From positions 1 through 38,408 of the forward strand of contig JAMWZF010000002.1 of NCBI GenBank assembly GCA_024304875.1: a stretch of DNA of 38,408 nt, written 5' to 3'. Each line of letters begins with the position of its first letter. The first letter of the stretch is position 1. The notes beneath the pieces are model-generated. The model worked only from the letters and a program-made list of their open reading frames with translations. It did not search any database and had not been told where the DNA came from. The stretch comes from Paracoccaceae bacterium. Lineage in GTDB: Bacteria > Pseudomonadota > Alphaproteobacteria > Rhodobacterales > Rhodobacteraceae. The translations under genes were made by a program, and so were the position numbers. Positions 30,780 to 38,408 of the stretch are shown piece after piece.

Positions 30780-32390
30780 ATGGCAACCACGGTCGAAGTC
30801 CTTGCGGACGCATTCAAGGAATCTGGCACCAACTTCATCGTGGGGCACCCCGGCGGTGAATCCGTGGAACTGATGGAGGCGGCTCGCGTGCGGGATATGC
30901 GCTTCATCCTGATGAAGCAGGAAGTCGCCGGCGCGATGATGGCCGCGACATGGGGCGACATCACCGGCAGCCCGGGCGTCTGCCTGTCGACCCGTGGTCC
31001 CGGCGCCGCCAACATGGTGAACGGCGTCGCGCACGCTTCGCTCGACCGGGCGCCGCTGATCGTCCTGACCGACCGCTATTCCACGCCAGAGCATGAAACG
31101 GGCCTCCGCCAGCGCATCGACCACCTCGCCATGATGGCGCCGCTGGTCAAATGGGGTACCACACTCGACGCCCGCGTCGTGCGCACCCAGGTCGCCCGCG
31201 CCATGCGGACCACGACCGCCCCGGCCCCAGGCCCGGTGCAGTTCGACATCCCCCAGAGCGAGACCAAGAAGGAGGCCGGCGAGCTGAAGATGGCTCCGCC
31301 GCTGATGCCGGAGGCGGCCTATGCCGATCCCGACCGCGCGGGCCTCAAACGGATCAAGGACAAGATCAACGCTGCCAGCAAGCCGATCCTGCTGGCCGGC
31401 ATGGGCGTCCTCTGGGACCGCGCCTCGGACGAACTCGTGGCCCTGGCCGAACGGCTCGGCGCGCCGGTCCTGACCACCTCCAAGGTCAAGGGCGCGATCC
31501 CCGAGGATCACCCCCTCCGGGCCGGCTGCATCATCGGCGGCCTGATCGAGCGCAAGCTAGTGAACGAGGCCGACCTCATCATCACGCTCGGGCTCGACGG
31601 GATCGAGCTTCAGCCGAAACCCTGGCCCTACACGCTTCCCGTTGTGGCCCTGTCCAACACCATGGCCCTCGACGCGCTTGTCCCGGCCGAGTTCGAGGTG
31701 CTGGGCAACCTCAAGGCGCTGATGCACGCGCTGGCCGAGGACTGCGCCGAGGGGCAGGGCTGGGGTGAACCTGCAGCCAAGACCTTCCGCGACGATGTGG
31801 TCCAGGCGCTGAACACGCCGTCCAAGGGCCTCTCGCCGCAGCGGGCGATGGAGGTCTGCCGCGCCGTCCTGCCGCGCGACACGATCGCGACCTGTGACGC
31901 GGGGGCGAGCCGCCTTCTGGTGGTCCAGAAATGGCAGAGCTACGGCCCCCGCGAATTCCTGACCTCGAACGGTCTCGGCTCCATGGGCTACGCCGTTCCC
32001 GGCGCCCTCGGCGCGCGGATGGCCCATCCGGACCGGCCCGTGGTCGCCTTCACCGGCGACGGTGGCTTCATGATGGCGGTGGCCGAGCTTCAGACCGCGG
32101 TGCGCGAGAAGCTCCCGATCACCGTGGTCGTCCTCGACGACGAGGAGATCGGCCTGATCCGCATCAAGCAGGAGATCAAGGGCATCGGCAAATACGGCGT
32201 CGGCATCGGCGGCATGGACTGGGAAAGCCTCGCCCGCGGCTTCGGCGCGGAGGGCGTGACCGTCCATACCGAGAACGAGCTGCAGGACGCGTTGTCCAAG
32301 GCCAAGCACACCGACCAGGTCACTGTCATCGCCGTCAAGATCGATGGTTCGGGCTATGTCGACCAGTTCAACGCCCTGCGCGAGCTGTGA
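30780..32390 (+). CDS. Thiamine diphosphate-dependent enzyme (acetolactate synthase-like)
   Basis: The 536-residue protein has the three-domain ThDP layout. The N-terminal pyrimidine-binding domain holds the catalytic Glu in FILMKQEVAGAMMA (about residue 47) and STRGPGAANMVNG. The middle domain follows at 185-330, then the C-terminal PP domain with SNGLGSMGYAVPGALGAR and FTGDGGFMMAVAEL. The second half of the metal motif, usually NN or NG, reads VVLDDEEIGLIRIK, an unusual Asp pair. Acetolactate synthase, oxalyl-CoA decarboxylase and 2-keto acid decarboxylases share this fold. In this operon, decarboxylation of a keto acid, with the neighbouring aldehyde dehydrogenase taking the aldehyde, is a reasonable guess. 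GGGAGG precedes the ATG. Confidence 0.88.
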   Translation: MATTVEVLADAFKESGTNFIVGHPGGESVELMEAARVRDMRFILMKQEVAGAMMAATWGDITGSPGVCLSTRGPGAANMVNGVAHASLDRAPLIVLTDRYSTPEHETGLRQRIDHLAMMAPLVKWGTTLDARVVRTQVARAMRTTTAPAPGPVQFDIPQSETKKEAGELKMAPPLMPEAAYADPDRAGLKRIKDKINAASKPILLAGMGVLWDRASDELVALAERLGAPVLTTSKVKGAIPEDHPLRAGCIIGGLIERKLVNEADLIITLGLDGIELQPKPWPYTLPVVALSNTMALDALVPAEFEVLGNLKALMHALAEDCAEGQGWGEPAAKTFRDDVVQALNTPSKGLSPQRAMEVCRAVLPRDTIATCDAGASRLLVVQKWQSYGPREFLTSNGLGSMGYAVPGALGARMAHPDRPVVAFTGDGGFMMAVAELQTAVREKLPITVVVLDDEEIGLIRIKQEIKGIGKYGVGIGGMDWESLARGFGAEGVTVHTENELQDALSKAKHTDQVTVIAVKIDGSGYVDQFNALREL

Positions 32391-32396
32391 ACCGCC

Positions 32397-33824
32397 ATGG
32401 GAAAGGCGAACGGACATGCCCCGGAGATCCCGGACCTGCCCACCCGCTATGACGTGATCGTGGTTGGGGGGGGCAATGCCGCCCTCTGCGCCGCAATCAC
32501 CGCTCGGCGGGACGGGGCCAGCGTCCTCGTCCTCGAGGCCGCCAACAAGTTCTACCGGGGCGGCAACACCCGGCACACCCGCAACCTGCGCTGCGCCCAT
32601 GACGAGGGGAACGAGATCCTGACCGGCCCCTACCCGGTGGACGAGTTCATGGACGACCTGATGCGCGTGACGAAGGGCCAGACCGACGAGGACCTCGCCC
32701 GCTTCACGCTCGAGGAAAGTAAGGGCCTCTGGGACTGGATGAACGGCGCCGGGGTCCGGTTCCAACAGCCGCTGGGCGGCACCCTTGGGCTGGGCCGGAC
32801 CAACGCCTTCTTCCTCGGCGGCGGCCGGGCGATGCTGAATGCCCTCTATCGCACGGCGGAGGGGCTGGGCGTCGACATCCGCTACGAGGCCGCCGTCACG
32901 GACATCGACATCGAGAACGGCTTCTTCAAATCCGTGGTGGTAGAGGCGGCGGACGGGACCTTCCGCGCCCACGGACGCGCCCTCGTTACCGCGTCGGGCG
33001 GGTTCGAGAGCAACATCGAGTGGCTCAAGGAATACTGGGGCGAGCGGGCCGAGAACTTCCTGATCCGGGGCACCTCGAACAATCGGGGGTCCATCCTCCG
33101 GCTGCTGCTGGACAAGGGGATCGAGCCGGTGGGCGATCCGACCCAGTGCCATGCCGTGGCCATCGACGCCCGCAGCCCCAAGTTCGACGGCGGCATCGTC
33201 ACCCGGCTCGACTGCATCGTCTTCGGCATCGTGATGAACAACCGGTGCGAGAGGTTCTACGACGAGGGCGAGGATTTCTGGCCCAAGCGCTATGCCATTT
33301 GGGGCCGGCTCGTCGCGGACCAGCCGGACCAGATCGCCTACATCGTCTTCGACGACAAGAGCATGGGCAGCTTCATGCCCTCGGTCTATCCTGCGATCGA
33401 GGCGCAGACGCTCGAGGTGCTGGCGGGCAAGCTGGAGCTGGACCCCGTGAAATTCACCGCCACGGTGACCGAGTTCAACGGCGCCGTGCGCGAGGGCCAT
33501 TTCGACACCGACATCCACGACGAATGCCACACCGAGGGACTCGATCCGCCCAAGAGCCACTGGGCCCGGAAGATCGACCGCGCCCCATTCTACGCCTACC
33601 CGGTCCGGCCCGGTATCACCTTCACCTACCTCGGCACCCGCGTGAACCGCGAGGCCAAGGTGTTGATGCAGGGCGGCACACCTTCGGCGAACATCTTCGC
33701 CGCTGGAGAGATCATGGCCGGCAACGTGCTGGGGCAGGGCTATCTTGCCGGGATCGGCATGACCATTGGGGCGGTTTGGGGCCGCCTCGCCGGAGAAGGA
33801 GCCGCGCGCCATGCACGCAACTGA
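32397..33824 (+). CDS. tcuA: FAD-dependent tricarballylate dehydrogenase-like protein TcuA
   Basis: The 475-residue flavoprotein belongs to the fumarate reductase/succinate dehydrogenase flavoprotein fold. YDVIVVGGGNAALCAAITA is the FAD-binding start, followed by FYRGGNTRHTRNLRCAHD, very like TcuA, which oxidises tricarballylate to cis-aconitate. FLGGGRAMLNALYRTAE, LVTASGGFESNIEW and a C-terminal GEIMAGNVLGQGYLAGIGMTIG complete the pattern. It is six bases after the ThDP gene and overlaps tcuB by 14 nt. The real substrate may be another tricarboxylic or branched acid, because the surrounding genes exceed what tricarballylate needs. Confidence 0.88.
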   Translation: MGKANGHAPEIPDLPTRYDVIVVGGGNAALCAAITARRDGASVLVLEAANKFYRGGNTRHTRNLRCAHDEGNEILTGPYPVDEFMDDLMRVTKGQTDEDLARFTLEESKGLWDWMNGAGVRFQQPLGGTLGLGRTNAFFLGGGRAMLNALYRTAEGLGVDIRYEAAVTDIDIENGFFKSVVVEAADGTFRAHGRALVTASGGFESNIEWLKEYWGERAENFLIRGTSNNRGSILRLLLDKGIEPVGDPTQCHAVAIDARSPKFDGGIVTRLDCIVFGIVMNNRCERFYDEGEDFWPKRYAIWGRLVADQPDQIAYIVFDDKSMGSFMPSVYPAIEAQTLEVLAGKLELDPVKFTATVTEFNGAVREGHFDTDIHDECHTEGLDPPKSHWARKIDRAPFYAYPVRPGITFTYLGTRVNREAKVLMQGGTPSANIFAAGEIMAGNVLGQGYLAGIGMTIGAVWGRLAGEGAARHARN

Positions 33825-34965
33825 CGCCCTGACCGAAGCCGACCGGCAGATCACCATCTGCAACGCCTGCCGCTACTGCGAGGGGCTCTGTGCCGTCTTT
33901 CCGGCGCTCGAGATGAACCGGCATTTCGCGGACGGCGACCTCAACTACCTCGCCAACCTCTGTCACAACTGTGGCGCCTGCTACCACGACTGCCAGTTCT
34001 CGCCGCCGCATGAGTTCGTGGTGAACATCCCCCAGGTTCTGGCCGAGGTCCGCAACGACAGCTATGGACAATACGCTTGGCCCCGCGCCCTGGCCCCGGT
34101 CTTTGCCCGCAACGGCGTGCTGATCGCCTGCCTGCTGGCGCTGTCCGTGGCCGTGTTCCTGATCGGGATGATCTCGCTCAACGACCCCGGCGCGCTCTGG
34201 ACGGCGCATACCGCGCCCGAGGGGTTCTATGCCCTGATGCCCCATACCGCGATGGTCTGGATTTTCGGCACTGTCTTTCTCTTTGCCATGCTCGCCCTCG
34301 CCATGGGGGTCCGCAACTTCTGGCGCGACACGAACGCGGCGAACATGGTGGATGCCGATGCGCCCTCGGTCTGGCAGGCGCTGAAGGACGCCGGCTCCCT
34401 GCGCTACCTCGACGGGGGCGGCGTCGGCTGCTTCAACGAGGACGACGCGCCCGACGATAACCGTCGCCTCTGGCATCACCTCACGTTCTACGGCTTCCTG
34501 CTGTGCTTCGCCGCGACCTCCATGGGCACCGTCTATCACTACGTTTTCGGCTGGCCCGCGCCCTATGCGTGGTGGGATATTCCGCCGCTCCTCGGCATCG
34601 CGGGCGGGCTCATGCTGACCGCCGGGACCTGGGGCCTGCTGAAGGCCAAGCGCCAGCGCCTATCGGCTTTGAAGGACGAGCGGATGACGGGCATGGACGT
34701 CGCTTTCACCTTGATGCTGCTGCTGACCGCCGTGACCGGCCTTCTGCTGCGGTTCCTCGGCGAGACGCCCCTGATGGGCCCGCTCCTTGCTGTGCACCTC
34801 GGCGTGGTCCTCGCCCTCTTCATGTCGATGCCCTACGGCAAGTTCGTTCACGGCATCTACCGCACCGCCGCGCTCTGCCGCTACGCGATGGCAAGGCGTC
34901 ACGGGCTGCGGCAGGCGTCCAAGGCCGAGCCCAAGGCCACCGACGCGGCGGCGGCGCGGGGATGA
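33811..34965 (+). CDS. tcuB: TcuB-like iron-sulfur membrane electron-transfer protein
   Basis: The ATG at 33811 (GAAGGAG upstream) gives 384 residues. The N-terminal part has two cysteine clusters, ITICNACRYCEGLCAVFPA and LCHNCGACYHDCQF, for 4Fe-4S centres. It is followed by FVVNIPQVLAEVR and about six membrane helices (residues near 90, 145, 225, 260, 300 and 325). TcuB reoxidises the TcuA flavin and passes electrons to the quinone pool. It overlaps tcuA and is coupled to the atuA-like gene by ATGA. Confidence 0.9.
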   Translation: MHATDALTEADRQITICNACRYCEGLCAVFPALEMNRHFADGDLNYLANLCHNCGACYHDCQFSPPHEFVVNIPQVLAEVRNDSYGQYAWPRALAPVFARNGVLIACLLALSVAVFLIGMISLNDPGALWTAHTAPEGFYALMPHTAMVWIFGTVFLFAMLALAMGVRNFWRDTNAANMVDADAPSVWQALKDAGSLRYLDGGGVGCFNEDDAPDDNRRLWHHLTFYGFLLCFAATSMGTVYHYVFGWPAPYAWWDIPPLLGIAGGLMLTAGTWGLLKAKRQRLSALKDERMTGMDVAFTLMLLLTAVTGLLLRFLGETPLMGPLLAVHLGVVLALFMSMPYGKFVHGIYRTAALCRYAMARRHGLRQASKAEPKATDAAAARG

Positions 34966-36317
34966 CCCGGCCCTACCGGATCGCGGCGGGCGCGGGCTTT
35001 GCCGACGACCGCATCGAGCCGGCGGTCGAGATCGCCGAGGCCGGGGCCGCCGATGTCCTGGTCTTCGAATGCCTCGCCGAACGGACCGTCGCGCGCGAGG
35101 TCATTGCCCGGCGTGAGGACCCCACAAAGGGCTTCAACCCGCTTCTGCGCGACCGGATGCGCGCGGTGCTCCCCGCCTGCGCGAGGGGCGGCATCCGCAT
35201 CGTCAGCAACATGGGCGGCGCGAACCCCGTCGCGGCTGCGAGGGCCACGGTCGAGGAGGCGGCGGCCCACGGACTGACCGACCTGCGTTGCGTCGCCGTG
35301 ACCGGTGACGAGGTGACGAATCTGGTTCGTGCCCGCCCGGACCTGATCCTGACAGAGAGCGGCGACCCGGTGGAGGCGATCCTGCCAGACCTCGTCTCGG
35401 CCAACGCCTACCTCGGGACAGAGTCGGTGCTGATGGGGCTGGAGACCGGGGCCGATGTCGTCTTGACGGGCCGGGTCGCCGATCCCTCCCTTTTTCTCGC
35501 GCCCGCCATGCACCACTACGGCTGGGCCGAGGGCGACCTGCCCCGGATTGCGGCCGGGACCCTCATGGGTCACCTCATGGAGTGCGGCAACCAGCTGACA
35601 GGGGGATGTTTTGCCGACCCAACACGGCCGGAGAAGCAGGTGCCGGACATGGCGAACATCGGCTTTCCAATCGCCGAGATCGGACCGGACGGGGCGCTGA
35701 CCCTGACGAAGTTGCCGGGCACCGGGGGACGATTGGACCGGATGACCGCAACCGAGCAACTGCTCTACGAGATGCACGACCCTGCCGCATACATCACGCC
35801 CGACTGTGTGCTGGACGTAACCGGTGTGGCCTTTCACGACGACGGCGACGACCGTGTGCGGGTAACAGGCGCGGCGGCAGAACCCCGGCCTGACAGTCTC
35901 AAGGTCCTCTGCGCCTATGCCGACGGCTACATCGGCGAGGGCCAGGTCGGTTATGCGGGCGTCGGCGCAGTGGAGCGGGCCGAACTGGCCGCGAAGGTGG
36001 TGCAAGACCGGCTGAAACGCCGGGGCTTCACTTACGATGAGATGCGGGTGGACTTGATCGGCTGCACCTCGCTGCACGGGCCGGGGGCAGGGCCCTCCGA
36101 CCCCTACGAGGTCCGCCTGAGGATCGCGGCTCGCACGCAAATCCGCGCCGCCGCTCAAGCTGTCGGCTTCGAGGTCAGGGCAATGCACGTCAATGGCCCG
36201 ACCGGTGGCGGCGGCGGTTCTAAGCCGGAAGTGCGGGAAGTGATGGCGGTTCAATCTGTTTTCCTGCCGCGGGATCTGGTAACACCGCAGGTCACGGTAC
36301 TTGGAGTGCAGGGATGA
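34962..36317 (+). CDS. AtuA family (DUF1446) protein
   Basis: The 451-residue protein shows the DUF1446/AtuA pattern: RIAAGAGFADDRIEPAVEIA, DVLVFECLAERT, RIVSNMGGANPVAAAR, VVLTGRVADPSLFLAPAMHH, HLMECGNQLTGGCFAD, VPDMANIGFPIAEI and GYIGEGQVGYAGVGA. AtuA is needed for acyclic terpene (citronellol/geranyl) use in Pseudomonas, but its reaction is unknown. In many proteins the small domain encoded by the next gene is fused at the C-terminus; here it is separate. Position in a tcu operon hints at hydration, isomerisation or CoA-linked handling of a branched unsaturated acid. Confidence 0.9.
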   Translation: MTRPYRIAAGAGFADDRIEPAVEIAEAGAADVLVFECLAERTVAREVIARREDPTKGFNPLLRDRMRAVLPACARGGIRIVSNMGGANPVAAARATVEEAAAHGLTDLRCVAVTGDEVTNLVRARPDLILTESGDPVEAILPDLVSANAYLGTESVLMGLETGADVVLTGRVADPSLFLAPAMHHYGWAEGDLPRIAAGTLMGHLMECGNQLTGGCFADPTRPEKQVPDMANIGFPIAEIGPDGALTLTKLPGTGGRLDRMTATEQLLYEMHDPAAYITPDCVLDVTGVAFHDDGDDRVRVTGAAAEPRPDSLKVLCAYADGYIGEGQVGYAGVGAVERAELAAKVVQDRLKRRGFTYDEMRVDLIGCTSLHGPGAGPSDPYEVRLRIAARTQIRAAAQAVGFEVRAMHVNGPTGGGGGSKPEVREVMAVQSVFLPRDLVTPQVTVLGVQG

Positions 36318-36631
36318 CACGGGTTCACGACCTCGGGCATGCCCGCGCGGGCGACAAGGGCAATATCTCGAACATCTCCGTCACCGCCTACGACGCGGCG
36401 GCCTGGGACCGCCTGCGCCGGGACCTGACGGCGGAGCGGGTCGCGGCGATTTTCGCCGCCATCGGCGCGGGGCCGGTCACGCGCTACGAACTGCCCCGGC
36501 TTCACGCGCTGAATTTCGTGATCCAGAATGCCCTCGGCGGCGGCGTCAGCCGCTCGCTGTCCATCGACCCGCACGGCAAGAGCCTGAGCACCCTGATGCT
36601 GACGATCGAACTGCCGGAGGAGACGCCATGA
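36314..36631 (+). CDS. AtuA-related small subunit
   Basis: The 105-residue protein begins VHDLGHARAGDKGNISNISVTAY, given here in shorter form as HARAGDKGNISNIS, the conserved motif of the C-terminal domain of long AtuA proteins. LPRLHALNFVIQNALGGGVSRS and SLSIDPHGKSLSTLML follow. It is coupled by ATGA to the AtuA-like gene and by ATGA to the following dehydrogenase, so the two AtuA parts almost certainly form one complex. Confidence 0.88.
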   Translation: MTRVHDLGHARAGDKGNISNISVTAYDAAAWDRLRRDLTAERVAAIFAAIGAGPVTRYELPRLHALNFVIQNALGGGVSRSLSIDPHGKSLSTLMLTIELPEETP

Positions 36632-37578
36632 AGATCGCCGTGCTGGACGACTACCTCGGCCTTTCGGAGCGCTTCGCGGGTTGGGGCGACATGGCCTCCG
36701 GTGTCACCGTCTTCCGCGCGCCGATGACCGGCGACCTGGTGGAAACGCTTGCTTCCTTCGACGTCATCTGCGCCATGCGCGAGCGGACGCCGCTGCCTGC
36801 CGACCTGATCGCGCGACTGCCGAACCTGAAGCTCATCGTCACCACCGGAATGCGCAACGCCGCCATCGCGGTGGCCGAGGCGAAGGACCGGGGCATCACC
36901 GTCAGCGGCACCGCCAGCCGGACGACTGCGACCTCACATCTCGCCATGACCCTGATCCTCGCCGCCACGCGCGGGCTCTATCCCAATGCGCGGTCGGTCG
37001 AAGCGGGCGGCTGGCAGGCCCCGGCGGGCCGGGACCTGCACGGGCTGACGCTTGGTCTGATCGGCCTCGGGCGGCTCGGAGCCGCCGTCGCTGCGCTGGC
37101 CCGGCCCTTCGGCATGGAGATCGTCGCGTGGAGCGAGAACCTGACCGACGCACGCTGCCACGAGGTGGGCGTGCAGCGGGTGGCCAGCCTGACGGACCTC
37201 ATGGCCCGCGCCGACGTCGCCTCGATCCACCTCGTCCTGTCGGACAGGAGCAAGGGGCTCGTCGGGGCCGAGGCGCTGGCGGCGGCGAAACTTGATGCGG
37301 TGCTGGTCAACACCTCCCGTGGTCCGATCATCGACACGCCCGCCCTGCTGGACGCACTCCGGACCGACCGGCTGGGCTGTGCGGCGCTCGATGTTTTCGA
37401 CGCCGAACCGCTGCCCGCCGACCACCCCCTGCGTGACGAGGAACTGATACGGCGAGGCAAGCTGCTGCTCACCCCCCACATCGGCTACGGCGCGCTCCGG
37501 ACCTACGAGTTGATGTACCGGGAGACAGGGGAGGCGGTGCACGCCTTCGCCGCCGGCTCGCCGATCCGCACGCTCTAG
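36628..37578 (+). CDS. D-2-hydroxyacid dehydrogenase family protein (second copy)
   Basis: The 316-residue protein starts MKIAVLDDYLGLSERFAGW. The NAD site is LGLIGLGRLGAAVAALA; the catalytic residues sit in VNTSRGPIIDTPAL (Arg), DVFDAEPLPADHPL (Glu) and LTPHIGYGALRTYELM (His). Its N-terminus (LDDYLG) and the SGTASRTTATSHLAMTLIL segment differ from the copy at 29694, so this is a different subfamily rather than a recent duplicate. It is the last gene of the operon and converges on the aldehyde dehydrogenase with a 4-bp overlap. Confidence 0.92.
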   Translation: MKIAVLDDYLGLSERFAGWGDMASGVTVFRAPMTGDLVETLASFDVICAMRERTPLPADLIARLPNLKLIVTTGMRNAAIAVAEAKDRGITVSGTASRTTATSHLAMTLILAATRGLYPNARSVEAGGWQAPAGRDLHGLTLGLIGLGRLGAAVAALARPFGMEIVAWSENLTDARCHEVGVQRVASLTDLMARADVASIHLVLSDRSKGLVGAEALAAAKLDAVLVNTSRGPIIDTPALLDALRTDRLGCAALDVFDAEPLPADHPLRDEELIRRGKLLLTPHIGYGALRTYELMYRETGEAVHAFAAGSPIRTL

Positions 37579-38408
37579 AGCTTCATCGCGAAGGGATCGC
37601 GTTCCTCTTCGCTGAGGTCGATCATCACGTTCTTGACCTTGGTGTATTCGCGCAGAGTCTGGATCGCCCTTTCCCGGCCGACGCCCGACTGCTTGGTGCC
37701 GCCGAAGGGCGCCCCGACGAAGGACGCTCGGTAGGTGTTGACCCAGACCACACCCGACTCCACCGCCCGCGCCATCCGGTGCGCGCGGCGGATGTCGTTG
37801 GTCCAGATGCCCGCGGCCAAGCCGAAGTCGGTGGCATTGGCGATCCGCACCGCCTCCGCCTCGTCCTCGAAGGGGAGGATGCAGAGGACAGGGCCGAAGA
37901 CCTCTTCCCGCAAGACTGACAGGTCGGGGCCGGCGTTCACGATGACTGTCGGCTGGATGAAGAACCCGTTCTCCAGGCCCTCGCCCATGGCCGCGTCGCC
38001 GCCGATGGCGACCTCGGCCCCCTCTGCCTTTGCCGCTGCGATGACGCCGAGGATGCGATCGAACTGGGCGCGGTTGGCGACGGGGCCCATCTCGGTCGCC
38101 GTGTCGAGGGGGTTGCCGAGGCGGATGGTGCCGACCTTCTCCAGCACCGCCGCGCAGACCTCGTCGTAGACGCTCCGCTCCACCAGCAGGCGTGAGCCGG
38201 CGATGCAGGTCTGGCCCGAGGCGCCAAAGATGCCGGCCACTGCCCCGATCACCGCGGCCTTCAGGTCCGCGTCGGCAAAGATGATGTTGGGGGACTTGCC
38301 CCCAAGCTCGGTCGTCACTGGCACCAGCCGCTCGGCCGCTGCGGTAAGGATCTTGCGGGCGGTGACGATGCCGCCGGTAAAGCTGATCTTGGCGATCTTC
38401 GGGCTGTC
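37575..38408 (-). CDS. Aldehyde dehydrogenase family protein, C-terminal part (5' end outside the window)
   Basis: The frame is open to the window edge, beginning DSPKIAKISFTGGIVTARKI (the FTGG loop of the NAD site). It continues with VTTELGGKSPNIIFADAD (Glu/Lys region), GASGQTCIAGSRLLVERS (catalytic Cys), EVFGPVLCILPFEDEAEAV and FGGTKQSGVGRERA, ending ERDPFAMKL. It oxidises an aldehyde to the acid with NAD(P). Convergent with the catabolic operon, it may take the aldehyde from the ThDP enzyme or aldolase. Confidence 0.95.
   Translation of the reverse strand, partial: DSPKIAKISFTGGIVTARKILTAAAERLVPVTTELGGKSPNIIFADADLKAAVIGAVAGIFGASGQTCIAGSRLLVERSVYDEVCAAVLEKVGTIRLGNPLDTATEMGPVANRAQFDRILGVIAAAKAEGAEVAIGGDAAMGEGLENGFFIQPTVIVNAGPDLSVLREEVFGPVLCILPFEDEAEAVRIANATDFGLAAGIWTNDIRRAHRMARAVESGVVWVNTYRASFVGAPFGGTKQSGVGRERAIQTLREYTKVKNVMIDLSEEERDPFAMKL

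Overview
The window is GC-rich chromosomal DNA of an alphaproteobacterium, most likely a Rhodobacterales (roseobacter/Rhodobacter-like) species. The order cobU - rpoH - ChaN-like - coaBC, the recombinase/DUF2924/DUF3489 trio, the GTTC-N7-GTTC LexA box and the gene content all point that way.

Layout. 1-5018 is housekeeping: the tip of a histidine phosphatase, cobU, an RpoH sigma factor, a ChaN-like protein, a coaBC cut off after its CoaC half, an SOS-box-controlled radical-SAM DNA-repair protein, a small exported protein and tRNA-Ser(GCU). 5019-18500 is an accessory island: a large serine recombinase with two small partner genes, then a complete type I-C CRISPR-Cas locus. That locus is a 31-repeat array followed, on the same minus strand, by cas2, cas1, cas4, cas7, cas8c (with a probable internal cas11c), cas5 and cas3. 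An IS481-type transposase remnant lies just beyond it. 18558-38408 is a catabolic region for an unidentified, probably branched or tricarboxylic acid. It holds a TctCBA transporter, an SDR, a two-part chromate-transporter-family pair, an HpcH/HpaI aldolase, an acyl-CoA dehydrogenase, a two-subunit CoA ligase, an LDH2-type dehydrogenase, a GntR/FCD regulator, two D-2-hydroxyacid dehydrogenases, a ThDP enzyme, TcuA/TcuB, an AtuA-type protein with its small partner, and an aldehyde dehydrogenase running off the end.

Main discovery. The cas operon is tightly overlapping except for a 268-bp gap between cas3 and cas5. That gap holds what looks like a CRISPR-regulated toxin-antitoxin pair (CreTA type). 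A CRISPR-repeat mimic (15795-15836) keeps the 11-nt crRNA 5' handle and both ends of the repeat, but has a wholly different 7-bp stem that still pairs. It is followed by a spacer-like guide. The first 17 nt of the guide match, at 14 positions, a site 120 bp away that carries a perfect type I-C PAM (TTC). Two of the three mismatches fall at positions 6 and 12, which Cascade flips out. That site is the promoter/5'UTR of a tiny ORF (15815-15898) with a strong ribosome binding site. It encodes a 27-residue hydrophobic peptide with AGA arginine codons at positions 2 and 8, as in tRNA-sequestering CreT toxins. The expected role is addiction: while Cascade is intact the toxin is off, and loss or inhibition of Cascade releases it.

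Regulation elsewhere. Four TGTATACA-like or CGTATACG palindromes overlap probable promoters of the transporter operon, the divergent CoA-ligase/LDH2 promoters, a D-2-hydroxyacid dehydrogenase gene and the ThDP-tcuAB-atuA operon. They are probably the operator of the GntR/FCD protein encoded in their midst and tie the catabolic blocks into one regulon.
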